A stretch of DNA of 64,000 nucleotides, taken from NCBI GenBank assembly GCA_965229115.1, contig CBDDIR010000003.1, forward strand, positions 4,340,001 to 4,404,000. The letters run 5' to 3'. Below, in pieces: positions 1 to 8,420 of this stretch. The position numbers and the translations under genes are program-made. This stretch comes from UBA7672 sp965229115 (GTDB lineage: Bacteria; Pseudomonadota; Alphaproteobacteria; Caulobacterales; Hyphomonadaceae). Position 1 is the first letter of the stretch. Each line of letters opens with the position of its first letter. The notes beneath the pieces are model-generated. The model was not told the origin of the DNA. It worked only from the letters and a program-made list of their open reading frames with translations, and did no database searches.

Positions 1-2
1 CG

Positions 3-1097
3 CTCGCCAATCTTTTCGTTTTCGAGACTGCCTTCGTCACTCAGTTTCGGGCCGCCCAACTGGACAGTTTTCTCGTTGCATTCATTTGTCTGGCGCTTGT
101 GTGTCTGGTTTCAGGCCTCAAAAGTGGCGCGGGCAAAGCGGCTTGGGCGGATCTGGGCTTTGGCGTCTTTTGCGGACTTGCTGTCATGACGAAGGCGAAT
201 GCGGCGCTGCTGCTCGTCGTTGCCCCATTGGTTCTGATCAGGCGATCAACGCTCGCAAAGAACCTGGGAGAAGGCCGATTGTCCGTCAGGTTGCATGGTC
301 CGGCCGCCATGACAGTCGGCTTTATCTATGCGGTAGCTTCCGCCTTCCTTTGCTTCCTCGCGGTTGCACATCTTCCTCCCGACACCACGACGTCGGCTGG
401 CCAGAAAGACGCGGCCTTTATTTCAGATGATTATCGAGCCTACCTTGAGAGCGGCGATCTAACACTTGCAGGTGTAGCAAGCGCCGCCAGCGATTATCAG
501 CGTTTCATGGCCGCAGATCTCAAAGGTATCACTAAAACCGATTCCAACGGCTCGAGCCCCTGGATGTGGCCGATCGGGTTCGGGGCAATAAACTACCGCT
601 GGGATTCGGACGGGGTACGGACCTCCTATATCCAACTCGTTCCAAACTTTATCGGCTGGTGGATTGGAACCGTCGCGGTGGTTGCCACGGTGGTGATGCT
701 AGCGCTGTCCGGCCTCTATAGATGGCGCGACGAACTAAGGCGTGATCTTGCAATCAGCATTTTGACACTCTTCGCGGTTTTCTATTTCGCGCATGCCGTC
801 ATAGGCGAAAGCCGCGTTATGTATCTCTACCATTACTTCCCCGCGTTGATAATGAGCTGGGCGATCGTGCCTATTGCCGCGACAGAACTGTGCTCGCGAT
901 TTCCGATACTAAGAAGCCGGATCCGCTGGATTGGCTGCGGACTCGCAGGCGCGCACCTGGGCGCATTCGCGTTCTTTGCGCCGCTCGTCTACCATCGACA
1001 ATTGACTGCACCTGAATGCGAATTGCGCAACAAGTTTGGTCCAGTCGTGCAGTGCGTCAGCGACCCCTTGAGCCGCAAAAAAGGTGGTGCGGAGTGA
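3..1097 (+). CDS. PMT-family protein/lipid glycosyltransferase, C-terminal part (5' end outside window)
   Basis: The frame is open to the left edge, so only the C-terminal ~364 residues are present. The stretch TQFRAAQLDSF followed by several hydrophobic segments, and YHYFPALI near the end of the membrane part, resemble the C-terminal membrane domain of dolichyl-phosphate-mannose/PMT-type glycosyltransferases (integral membrane, polyprenyl-phosphate-sugar donors). A soluble loop of about 100 residues with a PWMWP motif lies between membrane segments, as in that family. The stop codon overlaps a GTG start of the next gene (GTGA), implying translational coupling. The acceptor cannot be told from the fragment. 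Confidence 0.7.
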   Translation, partial: LANLFVFETAFVTQFRAAQLDSFLVAFICLALVCLVSGLKSGAGKAAWADLGFGVFCGLAVMTKANAALLLVVAPLVLIRRSTLAKNLGEGRLSVRLHGPAAMTVGFIYAVASAFLCFLAVAHLPPDTTTSAGQKDAAFISDDYRAYLESGDLTLAGVASAASDYQRFMAADLKGITKTDSNGSSPWMWPIGFGAINYRWDSDGVRTSYIQLVPNFIGWWIGTVAVVATVVMLALSGLYRWRDELRRDLAISILTLFAVFYFAHAVIGESRVMYLYHYFPALIMSWAIVPIAATELCSRFPILRSRIRWIGCGLAGAHLGAFAFFAPLVYHRQLTAPECELRNKFGPVVQCVSDPLSRKKGGAE

Positions 1098-1540
1098 CGG
1101 TTGCATTGAGTTCCCTTGTAAGAACGGTGCGAACGTTCGAATGGAACTGGCAATTCGAGGAGTTTCTAAACTCGGCACGACGCGCAGGCCTCTCTCCGCT
1201 GGCAGGACACAGTGCGTTCCGCGATCCGAACGGCCATGTGTGGACCGTTCATCATGCTGATGGTGTCGTTTGCGACGTCGAAATTGGTATCGAGGAGATA
1301 CCGATTGATCCCGCCGGGGAACGGTGCCCTGGCGCCAAGTTCACCGGAGTCCTCTACAATATCGGCTCGATGATCGGGGCTCCGCTGTTTGTGGAAAACG
1401 CAGCCGATCAAAGTCTTGCTGGGATGCATGACACAGTCCGATGGGCATACTGGCTGATACCCAATGCTAGGATGATCCTGCACGAACGTGAGACATGCTC
1501 GCTGAAGGCCCGGCAGTTGACGCTGATATTCAAGCCATAG
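1094..1540 (+). CDS. Hypothetical protein coupled to the PMT-like gene
   Basis: About 148 residues if translation begins at the GTG at 1094, which overlaps the upstream stop by 4 bp. The same frame stays open to an ATG at 1016, but that would lie inside the glycosyltransferase. No family is recognised. The product looks soluble, with a C-terminal half rich in aromatic residues (RWAYWLIPNARMILHERE). The tight coupling suggests a role with the membrane glycosyltransferase, but nothing in the sequence proves this. Confidence 0.5.
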   Translation: MTVALSSLVRTVRTFEWNWQFEEFLNSARRAGLSPLAGHSAFRDPNGHVWTVHHADGVVCDVEIGIEEIPIDPAGERCPGAKFTGVLYNIGSMIGAPLFVENAADQSLAGMHDTVRWAYWLIPNARMILHERETCSLKARQLTLIFKP

Positions 1541-1621
1541 GCAATGCGTGCCCAGTTTCCCAAGTCGCACGACTATGCGGGGCGCTCTGAACTCGCCCGC
1601 TTCTTCGGCGCTCGAAACGTC

Positions 1622-2035
1622 TTACCTGCCTTTGGCGAGCAAGTCGCGGATCTCGGCCAGCAGCTTCACGTCGGCCGGGGTTTCCGGCGGCGGAGCCGGG
1701 GCGGCTTCCTGTTTCCGCTTCAGCGTGTTCATGCCTTTGACGACCATGAACATGGAGAAGGCGACGATCAGGAACGTGATGCAGAAGTTGATGAACTTGC
1801 CGTAGTTGATCGTGACGGCGGCGATCTCCTTGCCGTCCGCGCCGATCGTGGCGGGCTTCAGTTCGTAGGCCAGCTTCGAGAAGTCCATGCCGCCCGTGAC
1901 CAGGCCGATCACCGGCATGATGATGTCCGTCACCAGCGAGGTGACGATGGCGCCGAACGCTGCACCGATGATCACGCCGACTGCGAGGTCGACGACGTTT
2001 CCGCGCATCGCGAACTCGCGAAATTCCTTGAACAC
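1622..2035 (-). CDS. mscL: Large-conductance mechanosensitive channel MscL
   Basis: 137 residues, the usual MscL length. It starts MFKEFREFAMRGNVVDLAVGV, the conserved amphipathic N-terminal helix and glycine-rich first membrane helix (AVGVIIGAAFGAIV). A periplasmic loop and the second membrane helix INFCITFLIVAFSMFMVVK follow, then a Pro-rich linker and the cytoplasmic helix LLAEIRDLLAKGR. It forms the homopentameric inner-membrane pore that vents solutes on hypo-osmotic shock. It is monocistronic and convergent with the gene to its left. Confidence 0.97.
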   Translation of the reverse strand: MFKEFREFAMRGNVVDLAVGVIIGAAFGAIVTSLVTDIIMPVIGLVTGGMDFSKLAYELKPATIGADGKEIAAVTINYGKFINFCITFLIVAFSMFMVVKGMNTLKRKQEAAPAPPPETPADVKLLAEIRDLLAKGR

Positions 2036-2398
2036 CCGATTACCCCTTTGAAGCCGAACGCCTTCACGCGCCCATTATCAGTGTCTCACATGGGACAGGT
2101 GCGTCTAGTCGGAATCGAGTTCTGTCGTTCCGCAGGCCTGCCAATGGCTTGCTCGATCCGAAGTAAGCCATGGCGGTCTGAGTTCGATCGCTGTGAAGTG
2201 CGCCAGAGAGGTTGAGGGAAGGGCGGGGCTGTCGGTCAGTCTGTCATAGCTCGACTGCCGGATATTTTCAGACAAACCGTCGCTACAGGCTGGAGATCGA
2301 TTAGCATGACTTCCATGCGACTGATCATACGCTTCGGGGGCGTCACTTAGCGCAATGATGCGTTGGGATACGACGTGCCCACTTGTTGAGGCGGGCAG
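2036..2398. other. Intergenic stretch without a recognised gene
   Basis: About 360 bases between the mscL start and the hipA stop. I see no convincing gene, RNA or strong hairpin. It should hold the mscL promoter close to 2040-2100 and the end of the hip transcript near 2390. Confidence 0.5.
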
Positions 2399-3691
2399 CT
2401 AGGTTGAAGCGGCCCGCTCCGTGGAGCTGGAGGGAGGTCGCTCCAAGTTGGCGAGAATGGCCTTGCATCGCGACAGGACAATTCCTGCCAACCGGTTCAG
2501 CTCTCCTGCGTCGCAGCCTTCAGTCGCGAGCTTGGCCGCGGTTTCATATGCAAGACTCGCTGCACGTTCAGTCAGAAAATGAACCCGGCGCCGTAAGTAG
2601 GCAGTCCCGAGTACAGCGTCTTCAGCAAACTTTTTCCAGGTGTCCGGACGCAGTTCGTCGATGGTGCGCGCCTCGCCAATCTTCATGGCCATGCGGACAG
2701 CAACATTGGGATAGGCGATCGTGCACATCAGATCGTAGAGCGGAGCAAGCACGGTTTCGCCGTCTCTGTAGAGCAGGCTGTAGTTCTTGCCATGCGCATC
2801 AGCATTGCCGATCACCAGATTGAAGATGGCTGCATCAATGAGCCTTAGTCGGTTGATCGCGGGCCGGGTGCATGCCGACGTCAGTAGCCTGAAGCTGTGC
2901 TTGAAGGTTGGGCCTCCCTCGCGCGCATATTTCTTCTCAGGTGCGATGCCCAGGGCCTGGCAGAAGTCTTCCTGATGAAGCCGCTTGACCCAACCGTCCG
3001 CAGTCGGAACGCGGTCATAGCGCGTGACGAGCAGAAACGTTTGCGCTCCCGCCTTCCGTGGCGCTACCTCGGCAACGTTGAGGCCCACCGCCGATGCGAG
3101 CCGCATGCCGTACGCTTCATTTTCGGTCGCATACGGCAGATGTGAAATAGCTGGCTTGATGATGTGAGTGGACGGTTGCCCCGGAGAGGGAAGGGCGATG
3201 GCGTCTCCCACGAGGATGACCGGCAGTTTGGCCTGCGCTCCAGCAAGCGAAACGCGCAAACCATCTTCACCAGCGAGCAGAGGCCGGGTCGGGAGCTGAG
3301 CCAGCACGTCTTCAAGCTCATCATCGGTCAATGCAGTGGCTGCTGGCGGTAAGATTTGAGAAGGCGCCTTCGCGTCTGCAGGCCAGATGGTCAGTGCGCC
3401 CGCAACATCGCCTCCCAGCGCTTCAAGGAGCGCAAAGTCGTTGTTGCGAGACAGTCCCAGGATGCGTGCAACGCCGTCGCGTTGTGCTTCTTCAGGAAGA
3501 AGGCCGGCGAAGAAGGGACGTGTTTCTGCTCGGTTGAACGGCTGTGCGCGCGTGGGCAGCGACTGCGATAGGGGTGGTCTTGATGCCTTCAACCAGTCCG
3601 GGTCGTACGCAAATCCCATATCACCATGGTCATCAATGCCGAGCGTGCCAACCCTCGCTTCATCCCACCAGATCGAAAGATTGGTTCTCAT
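2399..3691 (-). CDS. hipA: HipA-type serine/threonine kinase toxin
   Basis: 430 residues from the ATG at 3691, which overlaps the hipB stop by 4 bp; a longer frame starts 45 bp upstream inside hipB and is less likely. Family marks in order are an N-terminal couple domain (LSIWWDEARVGTLGID), FFAGLLPE, VSLAGAQAKLPV, HIIKPAI, NEAYGMRLASAVGL, RYDR, the catalytic loop IGNADAHGKNYSLL and the metal-site LAPLYDLMCT. HipA kinases phosphorylate aminoacyl-tRNA synthetases such as GltX and induce dormancy. All catalytic residues look intact, so the toxin is probably functional. Confidence 0.93.
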   Translation of the reverse strand: MRTNLSIWWDEARVGTLGIDDHGDMGFAYDPDWLKASRPPLSQSLPTRAQPFNRAETRPFFAGLLPEEAQRDGVARILGLSRNNDFALLEALGGDVAGALTIWPADAKAPSQILPPAATALTDDELEDVLAQLPTRPLLAGEDGLRVSLAGAQAKLPVILVGDAIALPSPGQPSTHIIKPAISHLPYATENEAYGMRLASAVGLNVAEVAPRKAGAQTFLLVTRYDRVPTADGWVKRLHQEDFCQALGIAPEKKYAREGGPTFKHSFRLLTSACTRPAINRLRLIDAAIFNLVIGNADAHGKNYSLLYRDGETVLAPLYDLMCTIAYPNVAVRMAMKIGEARTIDELRPDTWKKFAEDAVLGTAYLRRRVHFLTERAASLAYETAAKLATEGCDAGELNRLAGIVLSRCKAILANLERPPSSSTERAAST

Positions 3692-3909
3692 GGCGAGGTT
3701 TCCGGCAAACCGGGCGGGCTGATGCGAATTTCGCACCCGAGGGCTTCCAGCACCTGGAGAACAAGGCCGAGCCTCACCGTTGGCTTTCCCGCTTCCAGAT
3801 CGACAATGAAGCGGAGGCCCACCCCGGCCGCGCCAGCCAGCTGCTCTTGACGAAGCCCCGTGCTGGTCCGCGTTGTCCGTACAATTTGTCCAATTTGAAC
3901 TGGCGTCAT
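3688..3909 (-). CDS. hipB: HipB-type antitoxin, Xre-family DNA-binding protein
   Basis: 73 residues. It has a helix-turn-helix of the Xre/Cro type: IGQIVRTTRTSTGLRQEQLAGAAGVGLRFIVDLEAGKPTVRLGLVLQVLEALG. HipB dimers bind HipA and repress the operon through palindromic operators. Gene order hipB-hipA with an ATGA overlap is the usual arrangement. Four matching palindromes lie immediately upstream (3915-4077), the nearest only 7 bp before the start codon. Confidence 0.92.
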   Translation of the reverse strand: MTPVQIGQIVRTTRTSTGLRQEQLAGAAGVGLRFIVDLEAGKPTVRLGLVLQVLEALGCEIRISPPGLPETSP

Positions 3910-3914
3910 TTCAA

Positions 3915-4077
3915 TGTCCCGATCGGGAATATCGTGCTGGTTTCTCTTATTATCAAGAAAATAATTCCCGATCGGTAAAATTTTGGATGTTTTGACTGCT
4001 ATGCCCTAAAATATTCCCGATCGGGATTTTTTGAAAGAAATCACGACAATAGCGACGCAATATTCCCGATCGGTAAA
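3915..4077. promoter_or_regulatory. Array of four hip operators, 49-bp periodic
   Basis: Four copies of a palindrome with core TCCCGATCGG(G/T)A. Their GATC centres lie at 3922/3923, 3971/3972, 4020/4021 and 4069/4070, so each interval is exactly 49 bp. Two copies (first and third) are nearly perfect palindromes (CCCGATCGGG) and two (second and fourth) end CGGTAAAAT. They sit directly upstream of hipB and are the obvious binding sites for HipB or HipBA. Confidence 0.85.
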
Positions 4078-4151
4078 ATAAGGGGTGACGCTGAGGGCTG
4101 AAGGATCGATGGTCGACGACTGCAATCCGGGCGCAGCGCTTTCCGTGGTGA

Positions 4152-4346
4152 TCCGATCGGAGGCGGATTTCCAGGAAACAGATCTCGATCCCTGTCGCTA
4201 GTACAAGGAGCGCGCAGGCGCTGCTCTACCAAACCGGTTGGGCGGCATTTTTCCGGCTCGAGTCCGACGGCAAGGCCTGCGCGCTGGTGCGCGAGGAGAC
4301 TGGCCGCCGGATCGTGCTGGATGGGGTCGTGTGTAGGGCGTCTTAG
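4152..4346 (+). pseudogene. Possible C-terminal remnant of an unknown gene
   Basis: An open frame of about 64 codons with no good start codon, ending TAG at 4344-4346. Its translation (LLYQTGWAAFFRLESDGKA, then CALVREETGRRIVLDGVV) looks protein-like. It overlaps nothing else and is bounded by the hip operators and the autotransporter stop. It may be the leftover 3' end of a gene lost when the hip module arrived. No family is recognised. Confidence 0.25.
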
Positions 4347-5891
4347 TTAGAAGCGGACGGTGACGCCTGCGGTTGCGGCCTGTGCCTTGAAGCCGTCGCG
4401 GAAGCGGGCGTCGTAGCGGGCGAAGAGATCTGCGCCGGGGAAGAGCTGGAAGGCGATGCGGGCGCCAGCGTCGGCGCCGAGATCGTCTTCCGACTGGCCA
4501 GCGATGCTGACGGGTGCGCCGAAGAAGCTGGCGGGCAGGACGCGATCTTCGCCGGACACAGTTCCTACAGCGCGGCCGTAGATCGACCAGGCGAGCGGGC
4601 CTGCGCCTTGGCCGAGCTCTACGCCGGCCCAGAGGCGCGTGCGGTCTGCGGTGTGGCCGCTGGCGGTGAGGGCGAGGCCGCCGGTTTCGCTGAAGCTGGA
4701 CGAGCGGACGGAGGTGTAGTCCGCGCCGATGGAGGGCGAGACGTCGAGGCCGGCGAAGGCGAAGCGATAGCCGGCTTCGGCGAGCGCGCCGGTGGTGTAG
4801 ATGTCGTACTTGGCTGTCGAGACGCCGCCGACGGCGTGGGTGGTGTAAACATCGCCGACGCCATAGCTGGCGGCGAGGTTGGCGAACCACGGGCCGGAGC
4901 CGAAGCCGGCAGTGAGGCCCATCTGTGTGAGGTCGATGTCGCCGGTTTCGGCGAAGGCTGCGTCGAGGTCGATGTCGGTCTTGCCGAAGTCGATGGCGCC
5001 GCCGATGGAGACGGTGGGCGAAAGGTTGGCCTGGAGGCCTGCGGCGAAGCCCTGGCTGTCGCGGTCGTCGCCGGGGACGCCGCCCCTGGCTTTCTGACGC
5101 GCCGAGACGCCATAGCCTTCGGCCCATGCGCGGATCGGCGTCTGGCCGCCGCGGCTGGATTCTTCGCCGAGGCGGCGCAGGAAGTGGCCGCCTGCATCGA
5201 GCGCGCCGGACTGCGCGGCGGTGTGGACCGAACCGACAGCCTGCACGACGCCGGTGAGGGTGTACTGCTCGAACAGGGTGGTGGTGTTGGTGGTCGTGGT
5301 CAGGTTGTTGATGGTGAGGAAGGTTTCGGTGTGGACGTTGACGTTGGTGTCGTTCGACCCGAGCACAAAGACGACGCCGCCATTGTCGAGGTCTCCCACG
5401 CGCAGGGTTGCGGGACCAAACGTGACGACGCCAGCCTGCACCTGATCGACAGACTGACGCGAGACTTCGCGTGTGGCGCTGGACGAGGTCGTGGCGCTGG
5501 ACGAGGCGGTGAGCGTTGGTGCGCCGATGATCACGCCGGCGCCGCCTGCAGTGGTTATGGCAGCGCGCGCTGCCGTGACGCTGGCTTGCGCGGCGGGAGC
5601 AGCAAAGGCGACCGGTACGGTCTGGTCGTAGAGCGCTGTGCCGCCTTGCAGGCGTCCGATGATCTGGGTGGAATTGTTGGTGACGTTGACCGTCGTTGTC
5701 GTCGTGTTGACCGTGGTTGTGGTGTGGTGCGATGTGGAGCTGGTGATGCAGCCTGCCGGGTTGCCGCAGGCGGTCTGTGCCATGGCGGAGGGTGCTGCGA
5801 GGCCGGCGAGGAGAGCGATGGCCGCTACGCTCGCGAGCCGGGCGGAGACATTCGTGCTCGAGGCGCGGGCGTGGCGATGGCTGGTGAGCAT
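4347..5891 (-). CDS. Short autotransporter (type Va secretion) with Thr/Asn-rich passenger
   Basis: 514 residues. An extended signal peptide ends at about residue 39 (PSAMAQ). A short passenger of roughly 200 residues follows, with Thr/Asn-rich tracts (HHTTTTVNTTTTTVNVTNN) and a Ser/Thr patch (TASSSATTSSSATREV). From about residue 250 to the end there is an autotransporter beta-domain (IRAWAEGYG, amphipathic strands, terminal phenylalanine in VTVRF). The barrel inserts in the outer membrane and displays the passenger. The Thr/Asn repeats suggest a fibrous or adhesive surface. The start is preceded by a G-rich Shine-Dalgarno. Confidence 0.85.
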   Translation of the reverse strand: MLTSHRHARASSTNVSARLASVAAIALLAGLAAPSAMAQTACGNPAGCITSSTSHHTTTTVNTTTTTVNVTNNSTQIIGRLQGGTALYDQTVPVAFAAPAAQASVTAARAAITTAGGAGVIIGAPTLTASSSATTSSSATREVSRQSVDQVQAGVVTFGPATLRVGDLDNGGVVFVLGSNDTNVNVHTETFLTINNLTTTTNTTTLFEQYTLTGVVQAVGSVHTAAQSGALDAGGHFLRRLGEESSRGGQTPIRAWAEGYGVSARQKARGGVPGDDRDSQGFAAGLQANLSPTVSIGGAIDFGKTDIDLDAAFAETGDIDLTQMGLTAGFGSGPWFANLAASYGVGDVYTTHAVGGVSTAKYDIYTTGALAEAGYRFAFAGLDVSPSIGADYTSVRSSSFSETGGLALTASGHTADRTRLWAGVELGQGAGPLAWSIYGRAVGTVSGEDRVLPASFFGAPVSIAGQSEDDLGADAGARIAFQLFPGADLFARYDARFRDGFKAQAATAGVTVRF

Positions 5892-6039
5892 TTAAGTCCC
5901 CCTTCGACGTATTCCTGCTTGAAAGCGGAAACTGGCCGGAAAAGGGGACAGGGGTTTTCCGAGATTCTTCAGTACCCTGACGGAAGGCGCAGGGTCGCCA
6001 TGGTTTGCGCCTTAAAGCGCTTCGGCTCCAATTCTTTAC

Positions 6040-6558
6040 CTAACGCTTTCCTCGGAGGCGTCCTACGGCCAGCGCGATAACACGCAAAGCGAAGCCGATG
6101 CCTGCGCCGATCGGCGCAAGCTGGAGAGCGGGCGCTGTAAAGTTCGCATCGACGCCGTCAAGCCAGATGGCGATGCCCGCACCAGCCGCTGCGCCAAGAA
6201 CGCAGCCAAGTATCGTCCACTGAGGGACGCCGCCCAGCCAACTATCCGAGCGCCGGCGTGTCTCCCCGCCATCCGATACGACCGACCCCAGAGAGACGCG
6301 AAAAAGTATGGAGAATATTGTCACGGCAAACGCTGCGCCGCCGAGCATGATCGCGCCAGCGAATGCGCCCTCAGGCGTGGTTTCGATCACAAACCCGAGT
6401 GGAAAACCAACGATGATGGCGAGTAGAATCCAGCGATTGAGCAATCTGGCCCAAGGACTCTTGCCGTCCATCCTTGGCGCTGAATTTGCTCGCGTTCGCG
6501 ACTTCTCAGCCTCGGCAAGACGCTTCCCTTCGGCCAGATAATCATCAATTCCTGCCAT
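6040..6558 (-). CDS. Hypothetical inner-membrane protein
   Basis: 172 residues. A charged N-terminal ~35 residues (IDDYLAEGKRLAEAEKSRTRA) precedes four predicted membrane segments in two pairs: LLAIIVGFPLGFVIE, FAGAIMLGGAAFAVTIFSILF, WTILGCVLGAAAGAGIAIWL and LAPIGAGIGFALRVIALAV. No family is recognised. It lies upstream of the autotransporter on the same strand, with about 150 bp between them. The reading is based on hydropathy and an uninterrupted frame. Confidence 0.6.
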   Translation of the reverse strand: MAGIDDYLAEGKRLAEAEKSRTRANSAPRMDGKSPWARLLNRWILLAIIVGFPLGFVIETTPEGAFAGAIMLGGAAFAVTIFSILFRVSLGSVVSDGGETRRRSDSWLGGVPQWTILGCVLGAAAGAGIAIWLDGVDANFTAPALQLAPIGAGIGFALRVIALAVGRLRGKR

Positions 6559-6967
6559 CGGCCACTCACAGGGTCAGCGAGCTGCGATCGTCGCGTTTGC
6601 TCACTCTAGCGGGTTTTCTAAGTCGCTCAATGCGCTCATCTGACAACACATCCGAAGAGCGTGTGGAAGCTTCGGAAATGCGCACGCCCGGCCTTGTTGT
6701 GCCTATGTTTGCTCTCTCGTGGACGGATTGTCCCGACGTTCAAAATGACCCGAACGGAATGCGAGATGACAGGCGCCAGCCTCACTTGAACTGCGTGCTG
6801 AAAGCCAAGCGAGACGATGTTGGAGAAGCAGCTTCACGCGTTTATGTGAAAGTCTTTGATGGCGTTCTCAACAGCCAAACTATTTCGATAAGGCGAACGG
6901 AAACTAACTTGCAGAAGACGTCTGTTCTCTCACCGCGGAAGCTCAGAAATCCTGACGATGGCGTCTG
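6559..6967. other. Gene-poor stretch left of IS copy 1
   Basis: About 400 bases. A plus-strand frame runs through it into the IS, but its translation shows no protein character and it overlaps the 6040-6558 gene. The last three bases before the IS are CTG, matching the three bases after the far IS copy at 27031. Confidence 0.4.
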
Positions 6968-7001
6968 TGATCGGCCCCCACCGAGTGGTCCAAGTCGATT
7001 G

Positions 7002-7838
7002 TTAGTTCATTGCTCGCTCTGATGCTAGCCGGAGCATGGCTGGCGGAGCGCTTGCGCGACGCGGAGCCGGCCATGCTCCGGCTAGCGTCGGCATGAAGAC
7101 CTCCGGGGCCGGGGCGCGATATCCAAGCGATGCATGAGGACGCACGGCGTTGAAGTGACGACGCCAGCTCTCGATCACGACACGGGCTTCAGCGAGTGAG
7201 TAGAAGATCTCGCCATTGAGAAGTTCATCGCGCAATCGCGCATTGAAGGACTCGACGAAGCCGTTCTCCCACGGACTGCCGGGCGCGATGTAGGCGGTCC
7301 TGGCGCCTACTGCCGCGATCCACTCCTGCACTGCCTGGGCGATAAATTCGGGCCCGTTGTCTGAACGAACATGTTCGGGCACGCCACGCGTGATGAAGAG
7401 ATCAGACAACACGTCGATGACGTCGATCGACTTCAGCTTTCGTTCGATGCGGATGGCGATGCATTCATGCGTGAACTCATCGACGACATTGAGCATCCGG
7501 TACTTCCTCCCCTCATGGGTGCGGTCTTCGACGAAGTCGTAAGACCAGACATGGTTGCGGCGCTCCGCCCGGAGGCGGATGCACGATCCATCGCTGAGCC
7601 ATAAACGGCTGCGTTTTGGCTGTTTCTGAGGAACCTTCAGTCCCTCCTGCCGCCAGATCCGCTCGACCCGCTTGTCGTTCACGACCCAGCCCGCCGTGGA
7701 TCGCAGCAGGGCTGCGATCTTCCGGTAGCCATAGCGGCCGTACTGCCTGGCCAGCTCGACAATGTCGGCGGTCAGTCGTTCCTCGTCGTCATGGCCCCGC
7801 GGCCGCTTGCGCTGCGTGGAGCGATGTTGTCCGAGCAC
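7002..7838 (-). CDS. IS3-family transposase OrfB (DDE integrase domain), copy 1
   Basis: 278 residues from the first internal ATG; the frame extends further upstream to the frameshift site, so the natural product is the OrfAB fusion. The HTH_21-like segment ARQYGRYGYRKIAALLR is followed by the rve integrase core: WSYDFVEDRT (first Asp), VRSDNGPEFIA (second Asp) and SPWENGFVESFNARLRDELL (Glu). All three catalytic acids are present, so this copy is probably active. The last ~25 codons are encoded by a 17-bp stem-loop. Confidence 0.95.
   Translation of the reverse strand: MLGQHRSTQRKRPRGHDDEERLTADIVELARQYGRYGYRKIAALLRSTAGWVVNDKRVERIWRQEGLKVPQKQPKRSRLWLSDGSCIRLRAERRNHVWSYDFVEDRTHEGRKYRMLNVVDEFTHECIAIRIERKLKSIDVIDVLSDLFITRGVPEHVRSDNGPEFIAQAVQEWIAAVGARTAYIAPGSPWENGFVESFNARLRDELLNGEIFYSLAEARVVIESWRRHFNAVRPHASLGYRAPAPEVFMPTLAGAWPAPRRASAPPAMLRLASERAMN
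7024..7086. repeat. 17-bp perfect inverted repeat in the 3' end of IS orfB
   Basis: Arms 7024-7040 (GCTAGCCGGAGCATGGC) and 7070-7086 pair perfectly with a 29-nt loop, and lie inside the coding 3' end of orfB. The same structure is at 25800-25862 in copy 2. A hairpin this strong near the IS end could block read-through transcription or translation. Confidence 0.8.
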
Positions 7839-7912
7839 ACGGCAGACCCGGCGCTCGGACAGTCTCAGCTCCGACCTGACATGGTCGATGCAGGCGCGGC
7901 GACGCGCGGGGC

Positions 7913-8191
7913 TCAGAAGTTTCCCTTGGCGGCTTCCGACAGGATCAGCTTGTCCAGCGTCAGATCCGACACCGCCTTGCGCAGCCGCTGGTTCTCCAGC
8001 TCAAGATCCTTCATGCGCTTGACCTGATCGGTCTTCAGGCCGCCAAACTCAGATCGCCATCGATAGTAGGTGACGTCCGTGACCCCGATCGACCGCACCG
8101 CATCGGTCACTGACTGGCCCTGCGAGACCAGCACATCAACCTGCCGGAGCTTCGCAACAATCTCCTCCGGCTTGTAACGCTTCCTTGCCAT
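7913..8191 (-). CDS. IS3-family OrfA (helix-turn-helix, leucine zipper), copy 1
   Basis: 92 residues. An N-terminal HTH (KRYKPEEIVAKLRQVDVLVSQGQSVTDAVRSIGVTDVTYYRW) is followed by the heptad segment LKTDQVKRMKDLELENQRLRKAVSDLTLDKLIL. It binds the terminal repeats and supplies the N-terminus of the OrfAB transposase. It ends KGNF-stop, with the slippery heptamer just before the stop. Confidence 0.93.
   Translation of the reverse strand: MARKRYKPEEIVAKLRQVDVLVSQGQSVTDAVRSIGVTDVTYYRWRSEFGGLKTDQVKRMKDLELENQRLRKAVSDLTLDKLILSEAAKGNF
7919..7925 (-). promoter_or_regulatory. Programmed -1 frameshift heptamer G GGA AAC
   Basis: On the minus strand, orfA reads AAG GGA AAC TTC TGA. The heptamer G-GGA-AAC fits the X-XXY-YYZ slippery rule in the orfA frame, and a -1 slip continues into orfB (QGKLLSPARRRACIDHVR). 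The equivalent site in copy 2 is 26695-26701. It sets the ratio of OrfA to OrfAB transposase. Confidence 0.8.
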
Positions 8192-8420
8192 CCACCTACT
8201 CCATCCGCTCCAAAAACATATCTAAGTGCGGACCACTTCAAAGGGGGCGGATCAGGGAGAGCAACTTTGCTACAGGCCAAGGGCGATTTCCACAGACGAA
8301 CTGAGGTTTTTCGTCCGGCGGTGTCGAGGCGCGCCACTACAGACAAGTCGACGCGCCGATAAATTTTCTTACTAGCACGAGGTACATTTCCGTTAACTGA
8401 CGAAGTCTAGCGAATGCTGA

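Larger units (their letters stand above)
6968..8254 (-). mobile_element. IS3-family insertion sequence, copy 1
   Basis: 1287 bp bounded by imperfect terminal inverted repeats: TGATCGGCCCCCACCGAGTG at 6968, and the complement of the right end, TGATCCGCCCCCTTTGAAGT, at 8254. It carries orfA and orfB with a -1 frameshift signal, typical of IS3 (IS407-like) elements. It appears identical in sequence and length to the copy at 25744-27030 and has the same orientation. There is no target duplication immediately around this copy (left TCTG, right GGGA). Confidence 0.93.

Noticed and set aside
4608..6080. Long plus-strand frame (490 codons) opposite the autotransporter
   Set aside because: Antisense shadow of a GC-rich gene; its translation is Gly/Ala/Arg/Asp-rich without protein character and lacks a Shine-Dalgarno.
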